Source of the DNA: Mycobacterium sp. 1100029.7
Lineage (GTDB): Bacteria > Actinomycetota > Actinomycetes > Mycobacteriales > Mycobacteriaceae
Length of the DNA stretch: 54,761 nt
Assembly (NCBI RefSeq): GCF_001665235.1
Contig: NZ_LZSC01000033.1
Span: forward strand, 1-54,761
Direction of reading: 5' to 3'
Both the position numbers and the translations under genes were made by a program. The notes under the pieces are model-generated. The model made no database searches, was not told where the DNA came from, and saw nothing but the letters and a program-made list of their open reading frames with translations. This document shows positions 44,729 through 54,761 of the stretch, in pieces (the first letter of the stretch is position 1; every line of letters begins with the position of its first letter).

Positions 44729-45697
44729 GTGACAACAGTCGAAGTCCCTGCCGCCGTCGGGCAGAGGTCGAGAAACGTCGGCGAGTTGGTCCCCATCAGG
44801 CGGGGGTTCCCGCCTCCCAAGTTCGCGCGGCCGACCATTGCGATGCCGACCGTGCTGCTTTGGCTTGGGTCGTTCGTGCTGTGGTGTGCGGCGACGGCGG
44901 CGGTTCTGTGCGGTGTGAATTATTGGTGGTTGGCGGTCACCATCGTGGTTCAGGGGCTCATCACGTTTTCGATGTTCACGGTGCTGCACGAATCGATTCA
45001 CCACGTCGTCGGTCGGCCAACGTGGATCAACCAGCTTTTCGGTCGTTTGGCGATGCCGTTCGTATCGTTGATCGGAACGTACCCGGTGCTGAAGTACATC
45101 CATCTCGCACACCACCGCAACACCAACGAAAGTATCCAAGACGACCCTGACGCGTGGAGTTTGGCCGGTCCGCGTTGGCAGCTTCCGTTGCGTTGGTTCA
45201 CGATCGACGTCTGGTACTGCCGCTTTTACCTGCTGCGTATCAGCCAGCGCCCGCGCAAGGAGACCCTGGGATACGCGGTCAATGTCACTGTGGCGCTGAC
45301 GTTTATGACCACCCTCGTCGTTCTCGGCTACGGGCGGGAGCTGTTGCTCGTCTATTTCCTCCCGCAGCGGATCGGCATGGGCATCCTCGCGTGGTGGTTT
45401 GACTGGCTGCCTCACCACGATCTGGCCACGGCAAAGACCGACCGATTCCGCGCCACCAGGATTCGGATCGGCTGGGAGCGTGTGATGTGTGGGTTGCTGC
45501 TCTATCAGAACTATCACCTGGTCCATCACATCCATGCGGCGATCCCGTTTTATCTGTACGTCAAAGCATGGAGGGCCGCAGAAGCCGGCTACCTGGACCG
45601 AAACGTGCCGATCATTACCGCGTGGGGGCAAGAGATCACTCCATTGGAGTACCGCGCGCGTCGGGAGGTCACGTCGCCGCACCATCGATGCGAATAG
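44729..45697 (+). CDS. membrane fatty acid desaturase/hydroxylase
   Basis: 322 residues, FA_desaturase superfamily with three histidine boxes that bind the di-iron centre: HESIHH (87-92), HLAHH (125-129) and HLVHH (263-267). Four to five hydrophobic segments lie around them (about 38-58, 61-80, 104-116, 190-212, 215-230), with His boxes on the cytoplasmic side as in the family. GTG 44729 is chosen because TTGGAGG is five bases upstream; ATG 44642 is in frame but would add 29 residues with no good site. It could desaturate or hydroxylate the acyl chain carried by the neighbouring lipopeptide, or a carotenoid-like or other lipid. The 3' end overlaps the convergent glycosyltransferase by 29 bp. 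Confidence 0.85.
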   Translation: MTTVEVPAAVGQRSRNVGELVPIRRGFPPPKFARPTIAMPTVLLWLGSFVLWCAATAAVLCGVNYWWLAVTIVVQGLITFSMFTVLHESIHHVVGRPTWINQLFGRLAMPFVSLIGTYPVLKYIHLAHHRNTNESIQDDPDAWSLAGPRWQLPLRWFTIDVWYCRFYLLRISQRPRKETLGYAVNVTVALTFMTTLVVLGYGRELLLVYFLPQRIGMGILAWWFDWLPHHDLATAKTDRFRATRIRIGWERVMCGLLLYQNYHLVHHIHAAIPFYLYVKAWRAAEAGYLDRNVPIITAWGQEITPLEYRARREVTSPHHRCE

Positions 45698-46943
45698 CGT
45701 TGCGCCGGACGGCATCTTCGAAGAGGTCAGCGGTCATGGCGGCGCTTTCGGTGGGCGCGGTCATCCGGCCGGCGAGCTCGCGGGCGCGCGCCGCGTAGGG
45801 CGGGCTGAGAATGAGGCGCAGATCCGTGCGCAGTGAATCAGCGGTGGTCGCTGAAAAACGCCGGGCGGTACCGACTTTGAGCCGTCTGATCTGAGCGCCC
45901 CAGTAAGGCTGATCAGCCGAGCTCCACAGGATCAGGGTGGGGACTCCCGCGCGCAAGCTTGCCGCTGTCGTACCGGATCCGCCGTGATGGACGACTGCGC
46001 CGCAGGAGGGGAAGATTGCCGCGTAGTTCACCACGCCGATCGGCTTGACGTGATCGGGGTGTCGGACACCGGCGAAATCGGTTCCCCCGAAACAAATCAG
46101 CGCTCGCTCGCCCAGCTCAGCGCAGGCCACGCTGATCATTTCGACGGTCGCGGCGGGTGATTCGATCGGGATGCTGCCGAAGACAAAACCTATGGGCGGG
46201 GTTCCCGCGGCGATCCACGATGCGACGTCTTCGTCGGCGCCGGTCGTCAGCTCCAGCGTCAGAGCGCCCACGAACGGGCGTTGGTCACCCCAGTTGGCCC
46301 ATTCGGCCGTCAGCCCGGTGAACAACAGCCCGTCATAGGCCTGAATTTCCAACGGCTTCCGTTCGACGGTTCGCGCCTCATAGCGACGTGTCGGCTTGGG
46401 CAGGCCCAACCGGGAGCGCTGCATGCGTTCCACTTTTCTGGTGGAGCACCAGAACAGCCACTCCATCACCCGCATCCCCGAGCGGAGCAACGGCGCCGGC
46501 ACTGTCGGGACGAGTTGACCGTTAGCCCGCATGGGGAAGTGATGCAGCGCGGCCAGCGGGATACCGTAATACTCGGCGACATTGGCGGCGGCCTGCTCGA
46601 AGTTCAGACCGGTAGACAGCAGGTCCGCGCCGTCAGCCAGCGACACCAGCGTGCTGCCGACGTCGGTCCAATGCCGAATTATCGGCTCCCATCCACCGCG
46701 GACCGCCTTGACCGGGGTGCGGAAGACGTCCCGCCACATGTTTCGGAGGAACTCGTCGTCGTAGAACTCGCGTACCTCGGGACCGTACGGAACCGCTGTC
46801 AGCCCCGTTGATTCAACGAAGGCCACCAGTTCCGGCGGGACGGCCATCACAACCTCGTGGCCCCTGCGCTGCAATTCGCGGCCCACGGCCGCAGACGGCT
46901 CCACATCGCCGCGGGTTCCGTAACATGCGAGGGCAAACCTCAA
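45669..46943 (-). CDS. GT1 glycosyltransferase of the glycopeptidolipid Gtf type
   Basis: 424 residues, GT-B fold, erythromycin/vancomycin-type family 1. N-terminal ACYGTRGDVEPSAAVGRELQRRGHEV (about 6-31, typical of mycobacterial Gtf and Rv1524/Rv1526c proteins), acceptor region HHFPMRANGQ (about 138), and donor-binding block VVHHGGSGTTAASLRAGVPTLILWSSADQPYWGAQI (about 336-371) with His-His-Gly-Gly-Ser-Gly-Thr. The start is TTG 46943 after GAAGGA, an uncommon but fitting start. In glycopeptidolipids, related enzymes add 6-deoxytalose to the D-allo-Thr and rhamnose to the alaninol. Its place beside an Mps1-like synthetase suggests it glycosylates that product; the sugar cannot be predicted. 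Confidence 0.87.
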   Translation of the reverse strand: MRFALACYGTRGDVEPSAAVGRELQRRGHEVVMAVPPELVAFVESTGLTAVPYGPEVREFYDDEFLRNMWRDVFRTPVKAVRGGWEPIIRHWTDVGSTLVSLADGADLLSTGLNFEQAAANVAEYYGIPLAALHHFPMRANGQLVPTVPAPLLRSGMRVMEWLFWCSTRKVERMQRSRLGLPKPTRRYEARTVERKPLEIQAYDGLLFTGLTAEWANWGDQRPFVGALTLELTTGADEDVASWIAAGTPPIGFVFGSIPIESPAATVEMISVACAELGERALICFGGTDFAGVRHPDHVKPIGVVNYAAIFPSCGAVVHHGGSGTTAASLRAGVPTLILWSSADQPYWGAQIRRLKVGTARRFSATTADSLRTDLRLILSPPYAARARELAGRMTAPTESAAMTADLFEDAVRRNAIRIDGAAT

Positions 46944-47016
46944 AGCGGATCCTTCTCACCGATGCCGTAAGTCGGCGACCAGGAGAATGCTGTCCAAGCA
47001 ACCCGACCGCCGGTGT

Positions 47017-48644
47017 TCATGAGCGCAGATCACGGCGCTGAAATGCCATGGCTCCCAAGGCTATCAGTGCGGCATCGAGGGCCAGCAACCACAGCAGCGG
47101 CACCGCGGTGAAGCCGGCACCGACCCGCGGAACGTGCACGAAGGGTTCGAGGTCGAGCACCCACTGGCCGAACCCGGCCAGCGAACCGATCAGGTAGAGG
47201 GCGATGAACCCGATCAGCACGCCCCAGGCCACCGGCGCGAACCGCGGCGCCAGGCCGAACAAGGCGACGGTGACCGCCGCGGCCAGCCAGACTGCCGGTA
47301 GCTGAACGGCCGCGGTGCCGACCACCACGGCCACCTTGCCGGTGACATCGCCGGCCGCGGCGCCGTAAAGCAGCCCGGCCGCCGCGCCGGCGACCAGCAT
47401 CGCCACCGCGGACCCGCCCAGGGCGACGATCAAATGGCTTGCCAGATAACGACTTCGCGACACCGCACCGGCCAGCGTCGTCTCGGCGCGCAGGCTGGAC
47501 TCTTCGGAGTGCAATCGCAACGTGAGCGAGATGGCGAAAGCGGACGCCACCATGCCCATCATCGCAAACGCCACCGCGAGGAAGGCTTCCTCCAAGGCGG
47601 TGGTGCCGCCCATCCTCGCGACGATGTCGCGCGCCATGCCGTCACCGATCTCGTCGCCGATGCCATTGGCGACGCTGCCCATCACGAGCCCGTAGAGCAG
47701 CAGCCCGACCGTCCACAGCAGCAGCGCTCCGCGATCCAGGCGCCACGCCAGGCCGAACACATTGCTCAACCCCGGCGCGGCGGTGCCCGGTCCGGCACGC
47801 TCGGCGACCAGGCCGGCACCGACGTCACGGCCGGCGAGCAGGCGGTAGGCCACCGCGGTCAGGGCTGCCGCGGTGACCAGATGCAACAGCAGCACCCACC
47901 AGTGATCGCCCGCGTAGGGCCGCACCTGCAGCGACCAGCCGAGCGGCGAAAACCACGACAGCGTGCCGGAACCGGCGTCACCGACGGCGCGCACCGTGAA
48001 CGCGGCGCCCAGTACCGCGAAGGCGGCGCCGCGGGCGAACCGGGCACTGGCCGACAGCTGGGCGGTCACCGCGGCCACCGCCGTGAACACCAGTCCGGAG
48101 CCGGCCAGCGCGGCCCCGAAGGCCAGCGATCCGCCGGCGGGAACCCTGGTGGACAGCAGTCCCGCCGCACCGATCGTGCCGGTGAGGACCGAGGCTCCGA
48201 ACGACAGGATCAGCGCCGCGGTCAGGCTCGCATACCGTCCGACTCCGGTGGAGTCCACCAGTTCGGTCCGGCCGGTCTCCTCGTCGGCGCGGGTATGCCG
48301 GATCACCGTCAGGATGACGGCCACCGCGATCAGCACGTGGAACATGCCGGCTTTCCAGATGCCCACCGCGCCAAGGCTGTCGTTGTGGATCTGACCGTAG
48401 AGTGCGCGCTGGGCGGGGCTGGCCATGATGGTCGCCGCGAACCCGGCGCGAGCAGCCTGGGTGGGATAGACCTTGTCGATGCTGCCGACGTACACCGTGG
48501 CCAGCGGCAGCGATAGCAGCAGGATCCACAACGGCAGCGAGACCCGGTCGCGACGCAGATACAGCCGCAGCATGGCCGCGGTACCCGCGAAGTTCGAAGT
48601 ACGTTGCGGTGCAGCATGTTCGGGTGGGTGCAGCGTGGCGGTGC

Positions 48645-48648
<4 letters not shown>
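47017..48648 (-). CDS. ABC exporter permease (Rv1217c-like)
   Basis: 543 residues with about 12 hydrophobic segments in two similar halves, the fused-permease layout of Rv1217c. The start is ATG 48648 ([11 protein letters not shown]), overlapping the ATPase stop; an open frame runs far upstream but is antisense/overlap of the ATPase gene. Large Ala/Gly/Val-rich helices and short loops ([13 protein letters not shown] at 32-44, [11 protein letters not shown] mid-protein) are typical. With the ATPase it forms an efflux pump. In M. tuberculosis this pump is linked to tolerance of several drugs and long-chain compounds. It lies directly behind the lipopeptide island, though it is a backbone gene. 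Confidence 0.9.
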
Positions 48649-49557
<909 letters not shown>

Positions 49558-49568
<11 letters not shown>

Positions 49569-50196
49569 GGGATTCTCCTTGATCTTCGGCGGCCAGGAAG
49601 GCGTCGTACATCGTCGCGTCGGTCATCAGGCCCTCGGTGTAGATCTCGAGGGCGGGCAGCACCATGTCGTTCGCGTAGTCGCGCAGCACGGCCCGCAGAT
49701 CGTTTGGCGTTTCGTGCATTTGGATGTAAAGCAGCAGGCCACCACCGCCGGTGATGCCCAGATATCTGGCCCGGGCATGCGGATCGCGACTGGGCTTGAT
49801 GGTCCCCGCTCGCACGCCCTCTTCCATGTAGTTGTAGACGTTGTCGATCATCCTGCGCCACAACATGTTTGCTAGCTCGCCGCCGGTCTGCATGCTGCGC
49901 ACCAGGTAGGCCATCAGGGGTGCGTACTCCTCGATCTCGGCCATCTGCGCGAACCAGGTTGCCGGGTCGTTGGAACGCACCGCTTCGGACTTGGTGCTGT
50001 AGATCTGTTCGGCGATGTAGTCCTCGCAGGCCTTGCGTAGGCCTTCCTTGGAGCCGAAGTGATGGATCACCAGCGCCGCGCTGACGCCGGCAGCTTCAGC
50101 GATGCGGCGCAGGCCGACGCCGAAGCCGTGCTGACCGAACTGGTCGATGGCCGCATCCCGAATCCGGGCCGCCGCGGTCAGATCTCCTGAACGCAT
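49558..50196 (-). CDS. raaS: TetR-family repressor of the ABC exporter (RaaS/Rv1219c-like)
   Basis: 212 residues. N-terminal [56 protein letters not shown] (about 10-62), close to Rv1219c. The C-terminal domain (TetR_C type) contains [31 protein letters not shown] and [13 protein letters not shown]. Rv1219c (RaaS) represses itself and the Rv1217c-Rv1218c efflux pump, and is relieved by lipophilic ligands. Two palindromes at 50187-50222 overlap its start codon, as expected for autoregulation. The start is ATG 50196. Confidence 0.93.
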
Positions 50197-50222
50197 GTTC
50201 AGAAGACTAAACAGTCGTTCAG
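50187..50222. promoter_or_regulatory. two tandem operators at the raaS start
   Basis: CTGAACGCATGTTCAG (50187-50202) has perfect 6-bp arms around GCAT and covers the ATG. CTAAACAGTCGTTCAG (50207-50222) has the same arms with one mismatch around AGTC. The centres are 20 bp apart, two helical turns, so two TetR dimers would bind the same face. Confidence 0.65.
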
Positions 50223-50272
50223 CTCAGAGTCAAGGGGGTAGCCGCATCGAATGCGTAAAGAAACTGCGCCGA

Positions 50273-50941
50273 CTAGTCGCGCACGGCGGCTAGGACGCCC
50301 TCACCCAGTGGCACCAGCGCGGGTGTCAGTCGCTCGTCCTCGGCGATCAACCGGGCGGCCTCCCGGACCGCGACCACGTCGGCGTCGCGCGCCGCGGGAT
50401 CGCCGGCCCGCCCGCCCAGCGCCGAACCATGCACCACGATGACCCCGCCGGAGCGCAGCAGCCGCACACCCTCGACCACGTAGTCGGGCTGGTCGATGGC
50501 GTCGGCGTCGATGAACACCAGGTCATAGGATTCGTCGGCGAGACGGGTCAGCACCTCTTGGGCGCGGCCGGTGATCAGCCTGGTTCGCGACGGGCCGATG
50601 CCGGCCTCGGAGAAGGCCTGCTTGGCCAGCCGCAGATACTCCGGCTCGATGTCGATCGTGGTCAGCACTCCGTCGTCGCTCATCCCCGACAGCAACCACA
50701 GGCCGCTGACCCCCGCGCCGGTTCCCACCTCGGCGACCGCCTTGCCGCCGCTGAGCTTGGTCAGCATGCTCAGCAGCGCGCCCACCGCCGGTGTCACCGC
50801 CCGGGCACCGATGTCGACGGACCGTTCGCGGGCGCTCGCCAGGATCGCGTCCTCGGATATCGACCCCTCCGCGTGCGCGGAAAGCGATTCGGCTCGACTG
50901 AGGGCCGTCTGGCCGGGGGATTGCGCGTCGCTGCCGTCCAT
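50273..50941 (-). CDS. O-methyltransferase (Rv1220c-like)
   Basis: 222 residues, class I SAM-dependent methyltransferase of the catechol O-methyltransferase/CCoAOMT-like group. SAM loop [20 protein letters not shown] (about 70-89), acidic strand [18 protein letters not shown] (about 95-112), and [36 protein letters not shown] (about 139-174) with the metal-binding Asp. It is very close to Rv1220c throughout the C-terminal 200 residues. ATG 50941 is the best start; upstream in-frame starts lengthen it into non-conserved sequence. Divergent from sigE. The substrate is unknown. Confidence 0.9.
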   Translation of the reverse strand: MDGSDAQSPGQTALSRAESLSAHAEGSISEDAILASARERSVDIGARAVTPAVGALLSMLTKLSGGKAVAEVGTGAGVSGLWLLSGMSDDGVLTTIDIEPEYLRLAKQAFSEAGIGPSRTRLITGRAQEVLTRLADESYDLVFIDADAIDQPDYVVEGVRLLRSGGVIVVHGSALGGRAGDPAARDADVVAVREAARLIAEDERLTPALVPLGEGVLAAVRD

Positions 50942-51069
50942 GCCCGCAGCGTATTCCATGTGCGGGGCGCGGCTGAGCCAGACCGATTCCGACACGCCCG
51001 GGTCGTCTGGGGCGGCGTAAGTCACTCCGGTCCGGGTATCCCCAGATGACAGCAGGTCACAAAAAGGTT

Positions 51070-51088
51070 TCTCAGCCAAACCTCAGAC
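51070..51088 (+). promoter_or_regulatory. MprA box upstream of sigE
   Basis: TCTCAGCC-AAA-CCTCAGAC consists of two 8-bp direct repeats around CTCAG, separated by 3 bp. This is the architecture known for the two-component regulator MprA, which activates sigE under envelope stress. It is 43 bp before the first ATG, and a TATAT stretch (about 51095) follows as possible -10. Confidence 0.65.
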
Positions 51089-51130
51089 TGCTCCTATATC
51101 GCGCATACGCCGGTACGCGACGGTGTCGGT

Positions 51131-51886
51131 ATGGAACGTGGAGGACGTTGGGTGGGGAATACAGATTGGCAGCTACATGTTGCCGCCGATGACGAGCTGT
51201 CATTACATGGCAGAGCAAACTGTTCGGAGGATTCGATCAACACCACTCTTCTCAGTCCCAGCACGATGTCACACGCCCAGGAATTGCCGGACGGCGAATG
51301 GGTGGAGCCCGCCGACGGGCTGCAAGGCACAGCGGTTTTCGACGCGACCGGGGACAAGACGACGATGCCGTCCTGGGACGAATTGGTGCGTCAGCACGCC
51401 GACCGGGTGTACCGGCTGGCCTACCGCCTCTCCGGCAACCAGCAAGACGCCGAGGACCTGACGCAGGAAACCTTCATCCGGGTCTTCCGCTCCGTGCAGA
51501 ACTACCAGCCGGGAACCTTCGAGGGCTGGCTGCACCGGATCACCACCAACCTGTTCCTGGACATGGTGCGCCGTCGCGCCCGCATCCGGATGGAGGCGTT
51601 GCCGGAGGACTACGACCGGGTGCCGGCCGACGAGCCCAACCCCGAGCAGATCTACCACGACGCACGCCTGGGTCCGGACCTGCAAGCCGCCCTGGATTCG
51701 CTGCCGCCGGAATTTCGCGCCGCGGTCGTGCTGTGTGACATCGAAGGCCTGTCCTACGAGGAGATCGGCGCCACCCTGGGCGTCAAGCTCGGCACCGTCC
51801 GCAGCCGGATCCACCGCGGACGCCAGGCGCTGCGCGACCATCTGGCCGCACACTCCGAGCCGGAAACTCACGCCAAGTCGGCTTAA
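51131..51886 (+). CDS. sigE: ECF sigma factor SigE
   Basis: 251 residues. Region 2: [44 protein letters not shown] (about 81-124) and [24 protein letters not shown] (about 128-151). Region 4: [48 protein letters not shown] (about 190-237). The core is almost identical to M. tuberculosis SigE, and the first 60 residues differ. It directs the response to surface stress, detergents and phosphate limitation. ATG 51131 is the longest start; the ATG at 51266 (MSHAQEL) would give a shorter form, and alternative SigE starts are known. RseA downstream is its anti-sigma factor. Confidence 0.95.
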   Translation: MERGGRWVGNTDWQLHVAADDELSLHGRANCSEDSINTTLLSPSTMSHAQELPDGEWVEPADGLQGTAVFDATGDKTTMPSWDELVRQHADRVYRLAYRLSGNQQDAEDLTQETFIRVFRSVQNYQPGTFEGWLHRITTNLFLDMVRRRARIRMEALPEDYDRVPADEPNPEQIYHDARLGPDLQAALDSLPPEFRAAVVLCDIEGLSYEEIGATLGVKLGTVRSRIHRGRQALRDHLAAHSEPETHAKSA

Positions 51887-51906
51887 GACATGTCCAAGAC
51901 ATGTCC
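51885..51906 (+). repeat. 11-bp tandem duplication after sigE
   Basis: AAGACATGTCC is repeated back to back (51885-51895, 51896-51906), beginning at the last base of the sigE stop codon region. Each copy contains the 8-bp palindrome GACATGTC. Confidence 0.85.
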
Positions 51907-52026
51907 GAGCCGGTTTTCGCACCGCTCACGGGCCGATTAATCATGCGATTTCGCAGCACGCAGAGAGGTGCCGAGCACCTTGTCGCGCTACATTCGAGGA
52001 GTACGTGGCAGCGAAAGGAGCTGGTG

Positions 52027-52422
52027 ATGGCCGACCGGGGACATGTGTTCCGCCGCGCGTTCTCCTGGCTACCCGCACAGTTCGCCTCCCAAAGCGATGC
52101 CCCGGTGGGCGCGCCGCGTCAGTTCGGCTCGACCGAACATCTCTCCGTCGAGGCCGTTGCGGCCTTTGTCGACGGCGAGCTGCGGATGAACGCACACCTG
52201 CGGGCGGCGCATCATCTCTCGTTGTGCCCGCAGTGCGCGGCCGAAGTCGACGATCAGAGCCGGGCGCGCGCCGCGCTGCGCGACTCGCATCCGATCCGGA
52301 TCCCGAGCACCCTGCTGGGCATGCTGTCGCAGATCCCGCACTGTCCGCCCGACGACACACCCTCGCAGGCCCCCGACCGTTTCGCTGATCGCGACGTGCG
52401 CGACCAGCGTAAGCGCCGGTAG
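52027..52422 (+). CDS. rseA: anti-sigma factor RseA
   Basis: 131 residues. Zinc-associated anti-sigma domain: FVDGELRMNAHLRAAHHLSLCPQCAAEVDD, with the H-x3-C-x2-C motif (HLSLCPQC, about residues 56-63), then a helix RARAALRDSHPIRIPSTLLGMLSQIP conserved in the family. No membrane helix: cytoplasmic. In M. tuberculosis it sequesters SigE, and release follows oxidation or PknB phosphorylation with ClpC1P2 degradation. ATG 52027 has AAAGGAG six bases upstream. The low-complexity C-terminal tail is shorter than in M. tuberculosis. Confidence 0.93.
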   Translation: MADRGHVFRRAFSWLPAQFASQSDAPVGAPRQFGSTEHLSVEAVAAFVDGELRMNAHLRAAHHLSLCPQCAAEVDDQSRARAALRDSHPIRIPSTLLGMLSQIPHCPPDDTPSQAPDRFADRDVRDQRKRR

Positions 52423-52481
52423 CCGCCGGGCCGCACCGGTCCGTGGGTTCAAGGCGACCGATCACCAACCGTGGATACTAG

Positions 52482-54107
<1,626 letters not shown>

Positions 54108-54518
54108 ATGTTCGGCAATCTGAGCTGGGAACACATCCTGGTCCTCGTGGTGGTCGGGCTGGTCATCCTGGGCCCGGAGCGTCTGCCCGGGGCGATCCGC
54201 TGGACGTCGACGTCGCTGCGCCAAGCGCGTGACTACCTCAGCGGGATGACCAACCAGCTGCGTCAGGATCTCGGCCCGGAGTTCGACGACCTGCGCGTCC
54301 CGCTGAGCGAACTACAGAAATTGCGCGGGATGACACCGCGCGCGGCGCTGACCAAACACCTGCTCGACGGCGACGATTCGTTCCTGACCGGCAATTTCGA
54401 CCGGCCGGTCAATGGCGCGTCGAACAACCCGGAGCCGACACCGCCGCCACCGGGGATGGCGCCGCCACAGCCGGTGCAGCAGCACGGCCCGGCGCCGTTC
54501 GACGCCGACGCGACCTAG
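54108..54518 (+). CDS. tatB: twin-arginine translocase subunit TatB
   Basis: 136 residues. N-terminal membrane helix ([18 protein letters not shown], about 10-27) preceded by the conserved Glu8 in WEH and followed by the G-P hinge and an amphipathic helix ([19 protein letters not shown]). The tail is Pro-rich and charged. It binds twin-arginine signal peptides with TatC. ATG 54108 directly abuts the htrA stop. Its TAG stop overlaps the convergent mrp stop (54515-54518). Confidence 0.94.
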   Translation: MFGNLSWEHILVLVVVGLVILGPERLPGAIRWTSTSLRQARDYLSGMTNQLRQDLGPEFDDLRVPLSELQKLRGMTPRAALTKHLLDGDDSFLTGNFDRPVNGASNNPEPTPPPPGMAPPQPVQQHGPAPFDADAT

Positions 54519-54761
54519 CGCCGGCTCGGGTCCAGTCCCAGCGAGACGCCGGCCAGTCCGCGCTTTCGCGCCGACAGCTTGTCGGCGACACTGCGTAATT
54601 CCTTGCCCACCGGTGAGTCCGGTGCGCTGAGCACGATCGGCACCCCGGAGTCCCCGGCGGCCACCAGCGCGGGGTCCAGCGGGATCTGACCCAGCAGCGG
54701 CACGTCGGCGCCGACCGCGCGGGACAGTCGCTCGGCGACCTGTTCGCCACCGCCCGCACCG
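54515..54761 (-). CDS. mrp: Mrp/ApbC-type iron-sulfur carrier ATPase, 3' end
   Basis: Only the last 81 residues lie in the window, and the gene continues off the right edge. The visible part begins [30 protein letters not shown] and continues [27 protein letters not shown], matching the C-terminal third of the Mrp P-loop family (signature FGxGGGxxxAxxxxxPLLGxIPLDP). The nucleotide-binding loop is outside the window. By comparison with M. tuberculosis, genes between tatB and mrp (Rv1225c-Rv1228) are absent here. Confidence 0.92.
   Translation of the reverse strand, partial: GAGGGEQVAERLSRAVGADVPLLGQIPLDPALVAAGDSGVPIVLSAPDSPVGKELRSVADKLSARKRGLAGVSLGLDPSRR

Overview
The window is chromosomal DNA from a Mycobacterium. 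It is very GC-rich, has many GTG/TTG starts and ATGA/GTGA gene overlaps, and its backbone follows, from memory of that genome, the M. tuberculosis interval from about Rv1186c to Rv1229c: pruC-rocA-pruB, an Rv1191-like hydrolase, fadD36, an Rv1200-like transporter, dapD/dapE, a LOG protein, fadD6, folP2, gpgS, a DivIVA-like protein, tagA, a DUF3117 protein, glgM/glgC, an ABC exporter with its TetR repressor, an O-methyltransferase, sigE-rseA-htrA-tatB and mrp. The exact species cannot be read from the sequence; the accessory genes point to a non-tuberculous mycobacterium.

Layout. (i) 1-1042: a scar with the N-terminal 60% of a Stf0-type trehalose sulfotransferase joined tail-to-tail to the N-terminal part of a secreted Pro-rich protein. 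A possible C-terminal tail of such a protein sits at the extreme left edge in the opposite orientation. (ii) 1202-5468: proline catabolism, regulator divergent from rocA and pruB. (iii) 5534-16200: an accessory catabolic region. A minus-strand run with overlapping or nearly abutting genes (P450, two acyl-CoA dehydrogenases, split MaoC and DUF35 proteins, a second MaoC protein, an Ltp2-like aldolase, TetR) is divergent from an aldehyde dehydrogenase and a double CoA-transferase. It looks like a second version of the cholesterol side-chain (igr-type) machinery with an unknown substrate. (iv) 16255-32936: conserved backbone genes for acyl-CoA ligation, lysine/peptidoglycan precursors, methylglucose lipopolysaccharide initiation (GpgS) and alpha-glucan synthesis (GlgM/GlgC).

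(v) 32992-46943: the accessory island of greatest interest, inserted between glgC and the ABC exporter. It holds a 3,420-residue nonribosomal peptide synthetase with order C-A-T-E-C-A-T-E-C, a divergent protein of the DUF6875 type, an AT-rich spacer, a three-His-box fatty acid desaturase and a GT1 glycosyltransferase of the kind that glycosylates mycobacterial glycopeptidolipids. The A-domain pocket residues read as Phe-like and Thr. Both modules epimerise, and the protein ends in a condensation domain with no release domain. This matches the first half (Mps1; D-Phe, D-allo-Thr) of the glycopeptidolipid synthetase, but no Mps2, MbtH protein, acyl-AMP ligase or PapA lies nearby. I infer a candidate undescribed lipo(glyco)peptide locus, or a displaced part of one that works with a partner elsewhere.

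(vi) 47017-54761: ABC efflux pump with RaaS-type repressor and a pair of tandem operators, then the sigE envelope-stress region with a recognisable MprA box, anti-sigma factor RseA, HtrA protease, TatB, and the 3' end of mrp. No rRNA, tRNA, CRISPR array, insertion sequence or prophage was seen. A dispersed repeat of about 80-95 bp with inverted ends occurs twice (5467-5562 and 26888-26964).
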